A DNA stretch of 64,000 nt from positions 186,001-250,000 of the forward strand of contig NZ_SADR02000004.1 in assembly GCF_004010325.2 (NCBI RefSeq). Direction: 5' to 3'. Positions 1-10,799 of the stretch are shown here, in pieces. This DNA comes from Mesorhizobium sp. M00.F.Ca.ET.216.01.1.1 (GTDB lineage: Bacteria; Pseudomonadota; Alphaproteobacteria; Rhizobiales; Rhizobiaceae). Numbering within the stretch: position 1 is the first letter of the stretch; each line of letters opens with the position of its first letter. Under the pieces are notes generated by a model. The model searched no databases, was not told the origin of the DNA, and saw nothing but the letters and a program-made list of their open reading frames with translations. The position numbers were made by a program, and so were the translations under genes.

Positions 1-452
1 AGGGGCAGGGCTTCGTCCAGCTGATGCAGCAATTGCCGCAGGAGCGACTGCAGATCGGCACCGGCGCCATCGCCATGATCGAGCGGGCGCTGGCGCTGAC
101 CATCGACTACGTCAAGGAGCGCAAGGCCTTCGGCAAGGCGATCATCGAGTTCCAGAACACCCAGTTCAAGCTCGCCGAACTGAAAACCGAGGCGACCATC
201 GGCCGTGTCTTCTACAATGACTGCGTCACCCGCCACATCAATGGCGGCCTCGACCCGGTGACGGCCTCGATGGCAAAATACTGGCTGTCCGACCTGCAGG
301 GCAAAGTGGTCGACGAATGCCTTCAATTGCATGGCGGCTATGGCTACATGAATGAATATCCGATCGCCCGCATGTTCCGCGACGCCCGCGTCCAGCGCAT
401 CTACGGCGGCACCAACGAGATCATGAAATTGCTGATCGGGCGCTCTCTCTGA
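1..452 (+). CDS. Acyl-CoA dehydrogenase, C-terminal part (gene enters from left edge)
   Basis: The reading frame is open from the first bases of the window and ends with TGA at 450-452, so only about the last 150 residues are present. They form the C-terminal four-helix FAD-binding domain of the acyl-CoA dehydrogenase family. Visible family motifs are RKAFGK, QLHGGYGYM, and GGTNEIMK near the end, where the flavin and active-site region lies. The enzyme oxidises an acyl-CoA to the trans-2-enoyl-CoA and passes electrons to electron-transfer flavoprotein. The thiolase gene begins 32 bp downstream on the same strand, so this is the first visible gene of a beta-oxidation operon. Chain-length preference cannot be read from this fragment. 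Confidence 0.93.
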   Translation, partial: GQGFVQLMQQLPQERLQIGTGAIAMIERALALTIDYVKERKAFGKAIIEFQNTQFKLAELKTEATIGRVFYNDCVTRHINGGLDPVTASMAKYWLSDLQGKVVDECLQLHGGYGYMNEYPIARMFRDARVQRIYGGTNEIMKLLIGRSL

Positions 453-484
453 GCGACTTTTCAGCAAACCCAAGGAGCAGGAAA

Positions 485-1693
<1,209 letters not shown>

Positions 1694-1708
1694 CGGGGAG
1701 AGAAACCG

Positions 1709-3928
1709 ATGAGCTACACTAATTTCACCCTCGACATCGACGCCGACGGCATCGCGCTGGTCACTTGGGACATGCCCGGCCGTTCGATGAACGTCTTCAC
1801 CGAAGAGGTGATGCTGGAACTGAACGCTATCGTCGACAAAGTGGCGGGCGACGCAGCGATCAAGGGCGCGGTGATCACCTCCGGCAAGGACACCTTCTCC
1901 GGCGGCGCCGACATCACCATGCTGCAGAAGATGCTGGCGACCTTCGCCGCCGACAAATGCAGCGATCCGGAAAAGGCGACCAGGGCGCTGTTCGACAATG
2001 CCGGCTATATGACCGGTCTGTTCCGCAAGCTGGAAACCTCGGGCAAGCCGTGGGTGTCGGCTATCAACGGCACCTGCATGGGCGGCGCGTTCGAACTTTC
2101 GCTCGCATGCCATGGCCGTGTCGCGGCCGATTCCGACAAGGTCAGGATGGCGCTTCCCGAAGTGAAGATCGGCATCTTCCCGGGCGCCGGCGGCACCCAG
2201 CGCGTGCCGCGGCTGACCGACCAGCAGCAGGCGCTGCAGATGCTGACCTCCGGCCAGACGCTGTCGCCGCAGAAGGCCAAGTCGATGGGCCTGATCCACG
2301 AGATCGCCGAGCCGAACAAACTGGTCGAGACCGCCAAGGCGATGATCAGGAACGGCTTGAAGCCGGTGGCGCCGTGGGACGAGAAGGGTTTCAAGCTGCC
2401 CGGCGGCCCCATCTATTCGGCGGCCGGCGCCAATCTGTGGCCGCCGGCCATCGCCATCCTGCGCCGCGAGACCTATGGCAATTATCCTGCCGCCGCCGCG
2501 ATCCTGAAATGCGTCTATGAAGGCCTGCTGGTGCCGTTCGACACCGCCTTGCGCATCGAGCAGCGCTATTTCACCGAGATCATGCAGACCAGGGAAGCGG
2601 CGGCGATGATCCGCTCGCTGTTCGTGTCGCTGCAGGAACTGAACAAGGGCGCGCGCCGCCCCGCGGACGTGCCGGAAACCAAGTTCAAGAAGATCGGCGT
2701 GCTTGGCGCCGGCTTCATGGGCGCCGGCATCGCCTATGTCACCGCCAAGGCCGGTATACCGGTGGTGCTGCTCGACCGCGACATGGAGTCCGCCGCCAAG
2801 GGCAAGGCGCATTCGGACAGCCTGATCTCGGATCAGGTGAAGAAGGGCCGCGCCAAGCCCGAGGAGAAGGACAAGCTCTTGTCGCTGATCACGCCGACGG
2901 CCGACTATGCCGATCTCGCCGGTTGCGACCTGGTGGTGGAGGCGGTCTTCGAGGACTCGGCGGTCAAGAAGGGCGCCACCGAACAGGCGGAAGCCGTGCT
3001 GAAGCCATCGGCGATCTTTGCCTCGAACACGTCGACCATTCCGATCACCGCGTTGGCGAAGAATTCGGCGCGGCCGAAGAACTTCATCGGCATCCACTTC
3101 TTCTCGCCGGTCGACAAGATGATGCTGGTCGAGATCATCCTCGGCAAGAAGACCGGCGACAAGGCGCTCGCCGCCGCGATCGACTTCGTGCGGGCGATCA
3201 AGAAGACGCCGATCGTCGTCAACGACACGCGCGGCTTCTACGTCAATCGCTGCGTGCTGCGCTACATGTCGGAAGCCTACAAGATGCTGATCGAGGGCGT
3301 TCCGGCGCCGATGATCGAGAACGCGGCGAAGGCCGCAGGCATGCCCGTCGGACCCTTGGCGCTCACCGACGAAACGGCGATCGACCTTGCGCAGAAGATC
3401 ATGAAGCAAACCATGCGCGATCTCGGCGAGAAGGCGGTCGACCAGAGGCAGATGGCGCTGATCAACACACTGGCCGACACTCACGGCCGCTTCGGTCGCA
3501 AGAATGGCAAGGGCTTCTACGACTATCTGGCGAAGCCGGCCAAAAAGAAGCTGTGGCCGGGCCTGAAGGACCTCTATCCGCAGCTTGCACCGGAGAAGGT
3601 CGACTATGAGGAGCTGAAGCAGCGTCTCCTGGTCACCATCGCGCTGGAAGCGGCACGGGTGATGGAGGAGGGCATCGTCACCGATCCGCGCGAGGCCGAT
3701 GTCGGTTCGATCCTTGCCTTCGGCTTCGCGCCCTTTACCGGCGGTGCGCTGTCCTATATCGACGGCATCGGTGCCAAGAAATTCGTCAAGATCGCCAAGG
3801 CCCTGCAGAAGAAATACGGCGCCGAGTTCAAGGCGCCCAAGCTGCTGCTCGACATGGCCGAGAAGGGCGAGACCTTCTACAAGCGCTTTGATCCCTATGC
3901 GAAGAGCGAGGTGAAGAAAGCGGCCTGA
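1709..3928 (+). CDS. fadJ: Fatty-acid oxidation complex alpha subunit: enoyl-CoA hydratase / 3-hydroxyacyl-CoA dehydrogenase
   Basis: 739 residues with two enzymes in one chain. Residues 1 to about 310 are a crotonase domain with the oxyanion-hole segments SGGADI and [10 protein letters not shown]. Both hydratase glutamates are kept, in FELSLACH and LPEVKIG, followed by PGAGGTQ. From about residue 330 there is an NAD-binding fold ([13 protein letters not shown]) and the 3-hydroxyacyl-CoA dehydrogenase signature around SNTSTIPI and HFFSPV. It hydrates trans-2-enoyl-CoA and oxidises the L-3-hydroxyacyl-CoA, supplying the neighbouring thiolase. The gene starts 15 bp after the thiolase stop behind a GGGGAGAG ribosome site. 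Its intact hydratase residues are a useful contrast to the crotonase at 10800-11549. FadB and FadJ types are hard to separate by eye. Confidence 0.95.
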   Translation: MSYTNFTLDIDADGIALVTWDMPGRSMNVFTEEVMLELNAIVDKVAGDAAIKGAVITSGKDTFSGGADITMLQKMLATFAADKCSDPEKATRALFDNAGYMTGLFRKLETSGKPWVSAINGTCMGGAFELSLACHGRVAADSDKVRMALPEVKIGIFPGAGGTQRVPRLTDQQQALQMLTSGQTLSPQKAKSMGLIHEIAEPNKLVETAKAMIRNGLKPVAPWDEKGFKLPGGPIYSAAGANLWPPAIAILRRETYGNYPAAAAILKCVYEGLLVPFDTALRIEQRYFTEIMQTREAAAMIRSLFVSLQELNKGARRPADVPETKFKKIGVLGAGFMGAGIAYVTAKAGIPVVLLDRDMESAAKGKAHSDSLISDQVKKGRAKPEEKDKLLSLITPTADYADLAGCDLVVEAVFEDSAVKKGATEQAEAVLKPSAIFASNTSTIPITALAKNSARPKNFIGIHFFSPVDKMMLVEIILGKKTGDKALAAAIDFVRAIKKTPIVVNDTRGFYVNRCVLRYMSEAYKMLIEGVPAPMIENAAKAAGMPVGPLALTDETAIDLAQKIMKQTMRDLGEKAVDQRQMALINTLADTHGRFGRKNGKGFYDYLAKPAKKKLWPGLKDLYPQLAPEKVDYEELKQRLLVTIALEAARVMEEGIVTDPREADVGSILAFGFAPFTGGALSYIDGIGAKKFVKIAKALQKKYGAEFKAPKLLLDMAEKGETFYKRFDPYAKSEVKKAA

Positions 3929-3941
3929 CGCCTGGCGGGCC

Positions 3942-4526
3942 ATGTACGTCTGGGCCCGACTCGCGCGCACGATCACCACGGCGCCTCGCCGTGGCCCTTA
4001 TGTGATGGGTGGCGAAAGCCGGCTGGCCTTTCGCTGCCTGCCGACCGACATCGATGCTAACGTCCATCTCAACAATGCACGCTACATGACGCTGGCCGAT
4101 CTCGGCCGCATCGACATTTTCGTGCGCGCGGGTCTCGTCACGCTGGCCAGGAGGAACGGCTGGGCGCCGATGATGGGCGGGCTGCAGTCGGTCTATGTGC
4201 GTGAGATCAGGTTGTGGCGGCGCTTCGAAGTGGTGTCCTCGATCGAGACCTGGGAAGGCACCGGTGTCATCGGCAAGTATCGTTTCGTCCTCGACAACGG
4301 TGAAACCGCGGCGTTGATCATGACGACCGCGGGCTTCTACGATCGTACCGGCCGCCGTTTTCTCGATATTGACGAGGTCGTCGCGGCACTTGGCCACAAG
4401 GTCCAGCCGCGTCCGCTGATGGAGGCCGAGCGGATGTTCATGACCTCGCACCAGGGACTGCGCAGCTTGGCCAAAGCAGGCGGCGCTGCAGGACTGCCGG
4501 TGGACAAATCGGCGAGCGAAGACTAG
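3942..4526 (+). CDS. Acyl-CoA thioesterase-like hotdog-fold protein
   Basis: 194 residues. The segment around residues 30 to 60, with PTDIDANVHLNNARYM, matches the 4-hydroxybenzoyl-CoA thioesterase type of hotdog domain. In that family an acidic residue and an asparagine near NVHLNN contribute to catalysis. The likely role is hydrolysis of acyl-CoA thioesters, which fits its place 13 bp after the beta-oxidation gene on the same strand, but the substrate is not evident. ATG 3942 has only a weak ribosome site; ATG 4002 would shorten the protein by 20 residues. I keep the upstream start because the first residues (MYVWARLARTI) resemble the start of this family. Confidence 0.8.
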   Translation: MYVWARLARTITTAPRRGPYVMGGESRLAFRCLPTDIDANVHLNNARYMTLADLGRIDIFVRAGLVTLARRNGWAPMMGGLQSVYVREIRLWRRFEVVSSIETWEGTGVIGKYRFVLDNGETAALIMTTAGFYDRTGRRFLDIDEVVAALGHKVQPRPLMEAERMFMTSHQGLRSLAKAGGAAGLPVDKSASED

Positions 4527-4568
4527 AAGGGCAAAGGTATTTTTTCCTGTTTTGAAGGAGAGCAAGAC

Positions 4569-5219
4569 GTGCTCTCGCATGACCGCGTATGGGCTGCCAT
4601 CGACGCTCTTGCCGAGCGCTATTCGCTGTCGGCCTCGGGCCTGGCCAGGCGCGCGGGCCTTGATTCCACCGCCTTCAACAAATCGAAGCGGCTGTCATCG
4701 GATGGGCGGCCGCGCTGGCCGTCGACCGAATCGCTGGCCAAGATCATCGAGGCGACCGGCGCCTCGCTCGACGAATTTGCGGGACTGGTCGAAGGCCGTA
4801 GCAAAGCCGCTCCCGGATACTTGCCCATGCGGGGGTCTTCGGTGCCGCTGCTCGGCTTTGCCCAGGCCGGCGCCGGCGGCTTCTTCGATGATGCCGGTTA
4901 TCCGGCGGGTCAAGGCTGGGACCTGGTCGAGCTTCCGGCGCGGGCGAACGAGACCTCTTATGCGCTGAAGGTCCAGGGCGATTCCATGCTGCCGCTATAC
5001 CGCAACGGCGATGTGCTGATCGTCGAGCCGGGCGCGGCCACCCGCAAGGGCGACCGCGTCGTCGTCAAGACCACTGCCGGCGAGGTAATGGCCAAGGTGC
5101 TGGATCGCCAGACGACGAAGTCGATCGCGCTGGTTTCGCTCAATCCCGACCATCCGGACCGCGATATCCCGATGCGTGATATCGAATGGGTGGCGCGGAT
5201 TGTCTGGGCAAGCCAGTAG
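4569..5219 (+). CDS. Phage-repressor-like regulator with S24 (LexA/CI-type) peptidase domain
   Basis: 216 residues starting at GTG with a strong GAAGGAG site 8 bp upstream. Residues 5 to about 72 look like a helix-turn-helix domain (LSASGLARRAGLDSTAFNKS). Residues 90 to 216 are a LexA-type self-cleaving domain: an Ala100-Gly101 bond in the expected cleavage region, Ser139 in QGDSM, and Lys167 in RVVVK, which would be the Ser/Lys dyad. The family couples DNA binding to autocleavage, often after DNA damage. No phage genes surround it, so this is a resident regulator. The next gene starts 9 bp later and probably shares its transcript. The DNA target is unknown. Confidence 0.85.
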   Translation: MLSHDRVWAAIDALAERYSLSASGLARRAGLDSTAFNKSKRLSSDGRPRWPSTESLAKIIEATGASLDEFAGLVEGRSKAAPGYLPMRGSSVPLLGFAQAGAGGFFDDAGYPAGQGWDLVELPARANETSYALKVQGDSMLPLYRNGDVLIVEPGAATRKGDRVVVKTTAGEVMAKVLDRQTTKSIALVSLNPDHPDRDIPMRDIEWVARIVWASQ

Positions 5220-5228
5220 GTCCGGCCG

Positions 5229-6068
5229 GTGCGCCTGTTTCACCTTGCCATGGCCGTTCTGACCATCCCGGCGATGGCTGCAGCGATTGCCGTTGGCGGC
5301 CGCGCCGTACAGCGCGGCGAAAGCGGCGTCACTGTCGACCAGATCGAGGCAAGCGTTGAGGCCACTCCTGAAGCGCCGCCTACATCAGCCATTCCGGGGC
5401 CTCAGCCCCTGAAGCCAACGGCGCATTCCAGGGCGATCGATCCCGCGGCCGTCGTGCCGCCGCAGCTTCCTGCCGAAGAGCTTGAACGGGTCGAACCGCG
5501 CGCGCCGCTGAGCGATTTGTCGCTGGCCGGACCGCCCAAGCCGCCCAAGCCGAAAATGCCCGATGACTGGAACGGGACAAAGCTGTTCCAGCCGGTGGCG
5601 ACCGCCGCCGGGTTGATCGAGGCCAAGGGGTATTCCGTCGCGGTTTCAGGCATCGACGTCGTCAAGCAGGACGAGATCTGCACGGACGACGGCAAATCCT
5701 GGGCTTGCGGCATCCGGGCGCGGACGGCGTTCCGCGCTTTCCTGCGCGGCCGGACAGTGGTCTGCACGGTGCCGCCTGAAGGTGGCCGCGACCTGATCTC
5801 CGCTGAATGCCGCATCGGCAAGCAGGATATCGGCCAGTGGCTGGTGGAAAACGGCTGGGCCCGGGCCGCAAGGGGCGGCCCCTATGTCGAGGCTGGCGAA
5901 AAGGCGAGCACGGCGAAAAAGGGGATTTTCGGGTCGGCGCCAGACCTTTCAGGCCTGCCGCCGGTTCCGGCAGCATCTCGCCCGGCGCCTGCTGCGCCGG
6001 GTTCGATATTGGAGGAAGAGGGCGGCGTTCTCAGGCCGCTAGCTGACCAGCCAGCGCCCGCTGAATGA
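5229..6068 (+). CDS. Secreted SNase-like (thermonuclease-fold) protein, probably catalytically degenerate
   Basis: 279 residues from GTG. Residues 1 to about 24 are hydrophobic and look like a signal peptide or membrane anchor. Residues 45 to 112 are a proline- and alanine-rich linker, and about 128 to 236 resemble the staphylococcal-nuclease fold of rhizobial thermonuclease-family proteins ([14 protein letters not shown], then [20 protein letters not shown]). In active nucleases the first of these segments reads roughly RLxGIDAPE with a catalytic arginine and glutamate. Here Ser140 stands at the arginine position and the glutamate position is unclear, so nuclease activity is doubtful. Four cysteines (151, 160, 179, 194) could form disulfides. 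The 3' end overlaps the convergent lysK gene by 38 bp. Confidence 0.75.
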   Translation: MRLFHLAMAVLTIPAMAAAIAVGGRAVQRGESGVTVDQIEASVEATPEAPPTSAIPGPQPLKPTAHSRAIDPAAVVPPQLPAEELERVEPRAPLSDLSLAGPPKPPKPKMPDDWNGTKLFQPVATAAGLIEAKGYSVAVSGIDVVKQDEICTDDGKSWACGIRARTAFRAFLRGRTVVCTVPPEGGRDLISAECRIGKQDIGQWLVENGWARAARGGPYVEAGEKASTAKKGIFGSAPDLSGLPPVPAASRPAPAAPGSILEEEGGVLRPLADQPAPAE

Positions 6069-7680
6069 GCGCGCGGGTCTCGGCAATGCCGTAGAGCGCT
6101 GCGAATGAGCCGAAGCGTGGGCCGCGCTCCTGGCCGATCAGCACCTGGTAGATCATCTGGAAGAAGGCGACGGAAACGCCCGGCCCGCCTTCCGGGCTCT
6201 GCTTCGAATGGTCCTGATAGCGCTCGATCCTGCGCGCTACGTTGAGCGCCGCGTTCTGGATCGCTTCGCCGTCGGCTCCCGGCGACAGAGCGGCCAGCGC
6301 ATCCGAAAGTTTGATCAGCGCCTCGCGCTCGACCGCGTCGGCGGCGCGATACACCTTGGCCGGCTTCACGAAATCGTCGTAATAGCGGATCGCATATTCG
6401 GCCAGCCGGTCGAGCTCGGGATGGGTCTTCGGCGTCACGCCCGATACATGGCGCAAAATGAAGCCCCACAGCACATCCTTGTTTTGCGCGTTCGAGGCGC
6501 TGACCAGGTTGAGCAGCAGCGCGAACGGCACCGGCAGGTCGATGACAGGCGGATTGCCGTCATGCATGTGCCAGACCGGATTGCCCAGACGTTCTTTCCA
6601 CTCCTGCCGGCGATAGGCGGACAAGAAGGTGTAATACTCGTCCACCGCCTTCGGAATGACGTCGAAATAGAGTTTCTTGGCCTGTCGCGGCCGCTGGTAC
6701 ATGTAGAGGCCGAGGCTCTCGGTCGGGGCATAGGTCAGCCACTCGTCGATTGTCAGTCCGTTGCCCTTCGACTTCGAGATCTTCTGGCCGTTCTCGTCCA
6801 GAAATAACTCATAGACGAAATGCTCCGGCGCCCGTCCGCCCAGAATGTCGCAGATCCGGTCGTAGATCACCGCATTCGTCTGGTGGTCCTTGCCGAACAT
6901 TTCGAAATCGACGCCGAGCGCTGCCCAGCGCATGCCGAAATCCGGCTTCCATTGCAGCTTCACCTTGCCGCCGGTTACGGAGAGCGTGGTTTCGGTGCCG
7001 TCATCGTCGAAGGTGATGGTGCCGGCCTTGGCGTCGACATGCTTCATGGGGACGTAAAGCACGCGGCCGCTCTTGGGGGAAATCGGCAGAAACGGGCTAT
7101 AGGTCGCCTGGCGCTCTTCGCCGAGGGTCGGCAGCATCACCGCCATGATCTTGTCGAAGCGTTCGGCGGCGCGCAGCAGAACCTCGTCGAAACGACCAGC
7201 CTTGTAATATTCCGTCGCGCTGGCGAACTCGTAGTCGAAGCCGAACGTGTCCAGGAAGCGGCAAAGCATCGCGTTGTTGTGGTCTGCGAAGCTTGCATAG
7301 TCGCCACCGAAGGGATTGGGGACCGACGAGAGCGGCTTGTGCAGGTGCGGCTCAAGTGCAGCGCGATCAGGCACGTTGTCGGGAATCTTGCGCATGCCGT
7401 CCATGTCATCGGAGAAGCACAAGAGCTTGGTCTTGACCGTGTCTCTGGTGAGGACGCGGAAGGCGTGGCGCACCATCGAGGTGCGCGCGACCTCGCCGAA
7501 CGTGCCGATATGCGGCAGCCCCGACGGGCCGTAGCCCGTCTCGAACAGCACGGGCTCGGGAAAATCCGTGTCCTTGTAGCGCTGGATGATCTTTTTGGCT
7601 TCCTCGAACGGCCAGGCTTTGCTTTCAGCCGCTGCCGCAAGCACCTCGGGATTGAGATCGATGATGTTTGATCCCGCCAT
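6031..7680 (-). CDS. lysK: Lysyl-tRNA synthetase, class I
   Basis: 549 residues from ATG 7680, which has a GGAAAA ribosome site at good spacing; a TTG 15 bp upstream is less likely. It is a class I synthetase: the HIGH-like motif appears as PSGLPHIGT near residue 50 and the KMSKS-like motif as KISKSKGNG near the middle. The rest matches the archaeal-type LysRS, which replaces the usual class II enzyme in many alphaproteobacteria. It charges tRNA-Lys in the cytoplasm. It is convergent with the SNase-like gene and their last 38 bp overlap, so there is no room for a terminator between them. Confidence 0.96.
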   Translation of the reverse strand: MAGSNIIDLNPEVLAAAAESKAWPFEEAKKIIQRYKDTDFPEPVLFETGYGPSGLPHIGTFGEVARTSMVRHAFRVLTRDTVKTKLLCFSDDMDGMRKIPDNVPDRAALEPHLHKPLSSVPNPFGGDYASFADHNNAMLCRFLDTFGFDYEFASATEYYKAGRFDEVLLRAAERFDKIMAVMLPTLGEERQATYSPFLPISPKSGRVLYVPMKHVDAKAGTITFDDDGTETTLSVTGGKVKLQWKPDFGMRWAALGVDFEMFGKDHQTNAVIYDRICDILGGRAPEHFVYELFLDENGQKISKSKGNGLTIDEWLTYAPTESLGLYMYQRPRQAKKLYFDVIPKAVDEYYTFLSAYRRQEWKERLGNPVWHMHDGNPPVIDLPVPFALLLNLVSASNAQNKDVLWGFILRHVSGVTPKTHPELDRLAEYAIRYYDDFVKPAKVYRAADAVEREALIKLSDALAALSPGADGEAIQNAALNVARRIERYQDHSKQSPEGGPGVSVAFFQMIYQVLIGQERGPRFGSFAALYGIAETRALIQRALAGQLAA

Positions 7681-7838
7681 GTCGCTATTTTCCAAATCAT
7701 TCGCCGGCGTCGCCGGAAGAGAGGGTTTTTCAATCGGTCTCTAGGCGCGCCTGTCTTGGGCGTCAACGATTTGCGGCTCTTTTTCCTTGCGGCGCCTACG
7801 CCTCGTTCCTAACTTCAAGGCCACTCGAGGAGTTTTGA

Positions 7839-8252
7839 ATGCCGTTGCTGTCGCCGCATGAAGCCCTGATCTACCTGATGGTCATCACCTCGGCCTCCGA
7901 CCGCGACATGACCGATGTCGAGCTGGCGCGGATCGGCGACGTCATCCGCTCATGGCCGGTGTTCGAGGACTTCAACCAGGACAGGCTGGTTGAGATCGCG
8001 CAGGATTGCCAGAAGAAGCTTCACGAAAAGGACGGGCTGGAAGGCGTGCTGGCACGCGTCGCCGAGGCGCTGCCGGAGCGGCTGCGCGACACCGCCTATG
8101 CCGCAGCCTTCGAGGTCGCGGCCATCGATCTCGAAATGCGCCTGGAGGAGGTGCGGGTGCTGCAGCTCATCCGCCTGAAGCTCGATCTCGACACGCTGAC
8201 CGTCGCCGCCATCGCCCGCGCTGCCAAGGCCCGCCTTCGCACGCTCACTTGA
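7839..8252 (+). CDS. TerB-family (tellurite-resistance-like) small protein
   Basis: 137 residues, all predicted helical, with acidic helices typical of the TerB/TerB-like fold (SPHEALIYLMVITSASDRDM near the start, then AFEVAAIDLEMRLEEVRVLQ). In the family, conserved acidic residues bind metal ions and the proteins are linked to stress responses. The biochemical role of stand-alone copies like this one is unknown. A GAGGAG site precedes ATG 7839. There are no other ter genes nearby, so tellurite resistance should not be inferred. Confidence 0.85.
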   Translation: MPLLSPHEALIYLMVITSASDRDMTDVELARIGDVIRSWPVFEDFNQDRLVEIAQDCQKKLHEKDGLEGVLARVAEALPERLRDTAYAAAFEVAAIDLEMRLEEVRVLQLIRLKLDLDTLTVAAIARAAKARLRTLT

Positions 8253-8267
8253 TGGGGCTTTCGAAAA

Positions 8268-9119
8268 TCAGAAAAAGCTGACCGGAAAATAGCGCAGGTA
8301 GAACTCGGCAAACGTGCCTTTCACGGAAATCTCCTGCAGCGCATAGTCGAATGCCGCGGCCAGCGCCGGATCACCGGCTCGGGTGGCGATGGCCATGCCC
8401 GAGCCGAGATATTCGGGCGCCAGGTACGGCCCGCCGGCAAAGCGGCAGCAGCTCGCAGCGTCCGAGCCGCCAAGCCAGAACGCAAAGCGCATGCCGTCCC
8501 CGAAGGCGGCGTCGATCTTGCCGGCCTTGAGGTCGCTGTAAAGCGCCTCCGGCTTTTCGAAGGGGACGACCTGAACGGTGCTGAAATAATCGCGCAGCAT
8601 CCGCTCATGCGCGGAGCCGGAGACGACGCCGATGCGCTTGCTGCGCAGTCTGTCGAAGATAGGTTCCGCAAAGGCCTTTGTCTTCAGCATGATGAAGCGC
8701 GCCGGAAACTGCAGATAGGAGCGCGAGAAGGCGTATTTCGACCGCGACTCAGACGTGGCGGCGATGCCGGCGATGATCGCCTCGCCTTCGCCCTTCTGCA
8801 ACGCTCCCTCAAGCTCGCCCCATGGCAGCGCCTGGATCTGGCATTTTTCCGCAATGTCGAGTTCGGCGCAGATGGCCCGCGCCAGATCGATGTGGAAGCC
8901 GGACAGCCGGCCGGCGACGTCGAGGAAATTGAAAGGCGGGAAATCGGTGGTGGTGAGGAATCTCAGCCGTGGCAGCGCCGAAAGATCCGGCTTCGGCAGC
9001 CGCTCCTTGGCGTCCCAAAGCACCGGCACCTGCGGCCCTGCAGCACGCGCGGTGCCGGCGAGCGATTGTGTTGCGATCGTCATCGATAGCAGGGCGATGG
9101 ATATCCACCGGAATGTCAC
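8268..9119 (-). CDS. Periplasmic solute-binding protein, family 3 (orphan)
   Basis: 283 residues with a signal peptide at the N terminus (about 1 to 26, ending around AGTARAAG). The mature part matches the amino-acid-type family 3 binding proteins: TTDFPPFNFLDVAGRLSGFH near residue 55, then a DLARAICAEL helix and a second lobe with VGVVSGSAHERML-like content. Such proteins deliver a ligand to an ABC permease or act in signalling. No permease or ATPase gene is adjacent, so the ligand and partner are unknown. It is convergent with the TerB-like gene and divergent from the luxR-type gene, with about 200 bp of shared upstream DNA. Confidence 0.85.
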   Translation of the reverse strand: MTFRWISIALLSMTIATQSLAGTARAAGPQVPVLWDAKERLPKPDLSALPRLRFLTTTDFPPFNFLDVAGRLSGFHIDLARAICAELDIAEKCQIQALPWGELEGALQKGEGEAIIAGIAATSESRSKYAFSRSYLQFPARFIMLKTKAFAEPIFDRLRSKRIGVVSGSAHERMLRDYFSTVQVVPFEKPEALYSDLKAGKIDAAFGDGMRFAFWLGGSDAASCCRFAGGPYLAPEYLGSGMAIATRAGDPALAAAFDYALQEISVKGTFAEFYLRYFPVSFF

Positions 9120-9322
9120 GATAAAGCTCCGCCACTCATGCCCATTGGCTTTTGGTACGAAAACGAGGCAGGCACAACGGTTTTTGGTTTCAACCGGTCG
9201 ATTTAGGGATATGATTTAGTGAGTTTGCAAATAGCTGCGCAGCGTCGGCTGGAAAGTGGGCAGTCACCGAGGCGCAGCTTTGCAATCTCAAGAACGGGAG
9301 GCAACATGGGGTAAATGTTGCG

Positions 9323-10054
9323 ATGAGTCAGTTCGATCGCACACTGGAATTCATCGATCAGCTGCAGCATGCCAGCACGGCGGCAGCGGTCTGCGAACAG
9401 CTGCTCGGCATCACGTCGAACTTCGGCCTGACGGCGCTGATGGCGGGAACGGTTCCGCAGCCGGGCACGCCACGCAGCCAGCAAAAGGATCACGTCCTGC
9501 TCTGCGACTGGCCGGGAGAATGGCTGGAGCGCTATGTGGCGCGCAACTATGTCGATCATGACCCTGTCGTCAGCCACATGAAGCAGCTTCAGGCGCCGTT
9601 CCAGTGGCGGGAAGCATCGGAAAGCATTCGCATCGACAAGAGCAGCGACGAGGTGATGGGCGATGCCAGCGAATTCAAGCTGCGCGATGGACTGGCCTTC
9701 CCGCTGGTCACGCTTGATGGCCAGATCGTCATGGTATCGCTGGGCGGTGAGGCCGTAGAACTGTCGGGAGCTGAGTTCGGCCTGGTGTCGCTGGCGTCAA
9801 CCTATGCGATAGGTCGTGCCATGCAGCTCCACACGATGGCCGGCAAAACCATAGATCACATAGAATTGACACCGCGCGAGCGCGAGTGCCTGCAATGGGC
9901 TGCCGTCGGCAAATCCGAATGGGAGATCTCGCAAATCCTCGGCATCTCGGAGCACACGTCCGAGAAACATCTGCTTAACGCCAAGGGCAAACTTGGTGCC
10001 GTCAACCGCGTGCAGGCCGTCGCGGAAGCGATAAGGCGCGGCTATATTAGTTAG
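9323..10054 (+). CDS. LuxR-family acyl-homoserine-lactone receptor/transcription factor
   Basis: 243 residues. Residues 1 to about 165 are the autoinducer-binding domain. The invariant ligand-pocket residues of TraR/LuxR proteins are present with the correct spacing: Trp67, Tyr71, Asp80, Pro81 and Trp95. Residues 180 to 243 are the LuxR-type DNA-binding domain (LTPRERECLQWAAVGKSEWE, then HLLNAKGKLGAVNRVQAV). It should bind an acyl-homoserine lactone and control the luxI gene 97 bp downstream, through the palindrome at 10083-10100. The arrangement luxR-luxI-crotonase matches the R1 receptor of the Mesorhizobium japonicum circuit as I recall it. Known R1 is very selective for a 2,4-dienoyl signal; whether this one is cannot be read from sequence. 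Confidence 0.93.
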   Translation: MSQFDRTLEFIDQLQHASTAAAVCEQLLGITSNFGLTALMAGTVPQPGTPRSQQKDHVLLCDWPGEWLERYVARNYVDHDPVVSHMKQLQAPFQWREASESIRIDKSSDEVMGDASEFKLRDGLAFPLVTLDGQIVMVSLGGEAVELSGAEFGLVSLASTYAIGRAMQLHTMAGKTIDHIELTPRERECLQWAAVGKSEWEISQILGISEHTSEKHLLNAKGKLGAVNRVQAVAEAIRRGYIS

Positions 10055-10082
10055 GTCGGCCATGCCGGCCTAGAAATTTTTG

Positions 10083-10100
10083 ACTACGTGATCACGTAAT
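10083..10100. promoter_or_regulatory. Candidate lux-type box upstream of luxI
   Basis: A perfect 14-bp palindrome, TACGTGATCACGTA, lies at 10085-10098. One flanking base pair on each side (A10083/T10100) also matches around a single mismatch, giving an 18-bp imperfect dyad. Its centre is 60 bp upstream of the luxI start codon. LuxR proteins bind 18 to 20 bp dyads centred about 42 bp before the transcription start, which would put the start near 10134, a plausible place. Binding by the adjacent LuxR protein is inferred. Confidence 0.65.
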
Positions 10101-10151
10101 TTTCCCGCAAAGGCCTGATCGTATCCTCCTGGTAAACCTAGGAGATAGCCG

Positions 10152-10790
10152 ATGCTTTTTTCCCTCACCACACAGGAATTGATGGAACGTCCCGACCTTT
10201 GGGAGGCCGTTCATCGTTTGCGCTACAAGATCTTCGTCGAGGAGATGGGATGGACCGATCTGAAGCGTCCCGACGGCCTCGAGATCGACCAGTTCGACCA
10301 CGACGAGGCGGTGCATCAGCTCGTCATCAGGAACGGCGAACTCGCCGGTTATCAGCGGATGTTGCCGACGACGCGAGCGCATCTTCTGACCGATGTGCTG
10401 GCGGACCTCTATGAAGGGACGCCACCGTCCGGGCCGAATATCTACGAACTGACCCGCTATGCTGTGGCGCCCGGCTTTCGTGACGGGCGGCGCGGTGTAT
10501 CGACGGTCGGCACCGAATTGATTGCCGGCTTCGTCGAGTGGGGACTGAGGCGCAACGTCAATCAGGTGATCATCGAATTCGAGCCGATGTGGGTCCTGCG
10601 CGCGCTGCAACTGCACTTCCTGGCCACGCCGCTTGGTTACCAGCGTACTTATGGCAACCAGCAGGTGGTCGCCACTTTGCTCACCTTCAACGAGCACACG
10701 CTTGATGTCGTGCGCTCGCGCCGTAATCATTTCGCACCGGTTCTGGCCAGGGGGTATCCCGACTGGCTCGGACTGAAGCAAGCTTCGTAG
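10152..10790 (+). CDS. Acyl-homoserine-lactone synthase (LuxI family)
   Basis: 212 residues, usual LuxI length. The conserved S-adenosylmethionine-site residues are all present: Arg24 and Phe28 in RLRYKIFVEE, Trp34, Asp46 and Asp49 in EIDQFDHD, Arg69, Glu99 and Arg102 in YELTRYAV. It makes an acyl-homoserine lactone from S-adenosylmethionine and an activated acyl chain. The M. japonicum I1 homologue belongs, as I recall, to the branch that uses acyl-CoA rather than acyl-ACP; the linked crotonase here supports an acyl-CoA donor. An AGGAG site lies 7 bp before the ATG. The crotonase gene follows after 9 bp. Confidence 0.95.
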   Translation: MLFSLTTQELMERPDLWEAVHRLRYKIFVEEMGWTDLKRPDGLEIDQFDHDEAVHQLVIRNGELAGYQRMLPTTRAHLLTDVLADLYEGTPPSGPNIYELTRYAVAPGFRDGRRGVSTVGTELIAGFVEWGLRRNVNQVIIEFEPMWVLRALQLHFLATPLGYQRTYGNQQVVATLLTFNEHTLDVVRSRRNHFAPVLARGYPDWLGLKQAS

Positions 10791-10799
10791 GAGGCGACC

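Noticed and set aside
4569-5219. Prophage remnant suggested by the CI/LexA-like regulator
   Set aside because: No integrase, structural phage genes, attachment repeats or base-composition change nearby.
9234-9243. GCTGCGCAGC palindrome upstream of luxR as a second lux box
   Set aside because: Only 10 bp, unrelated to the 10083-10100 dyad, and short palindromes of this GC content are common here.
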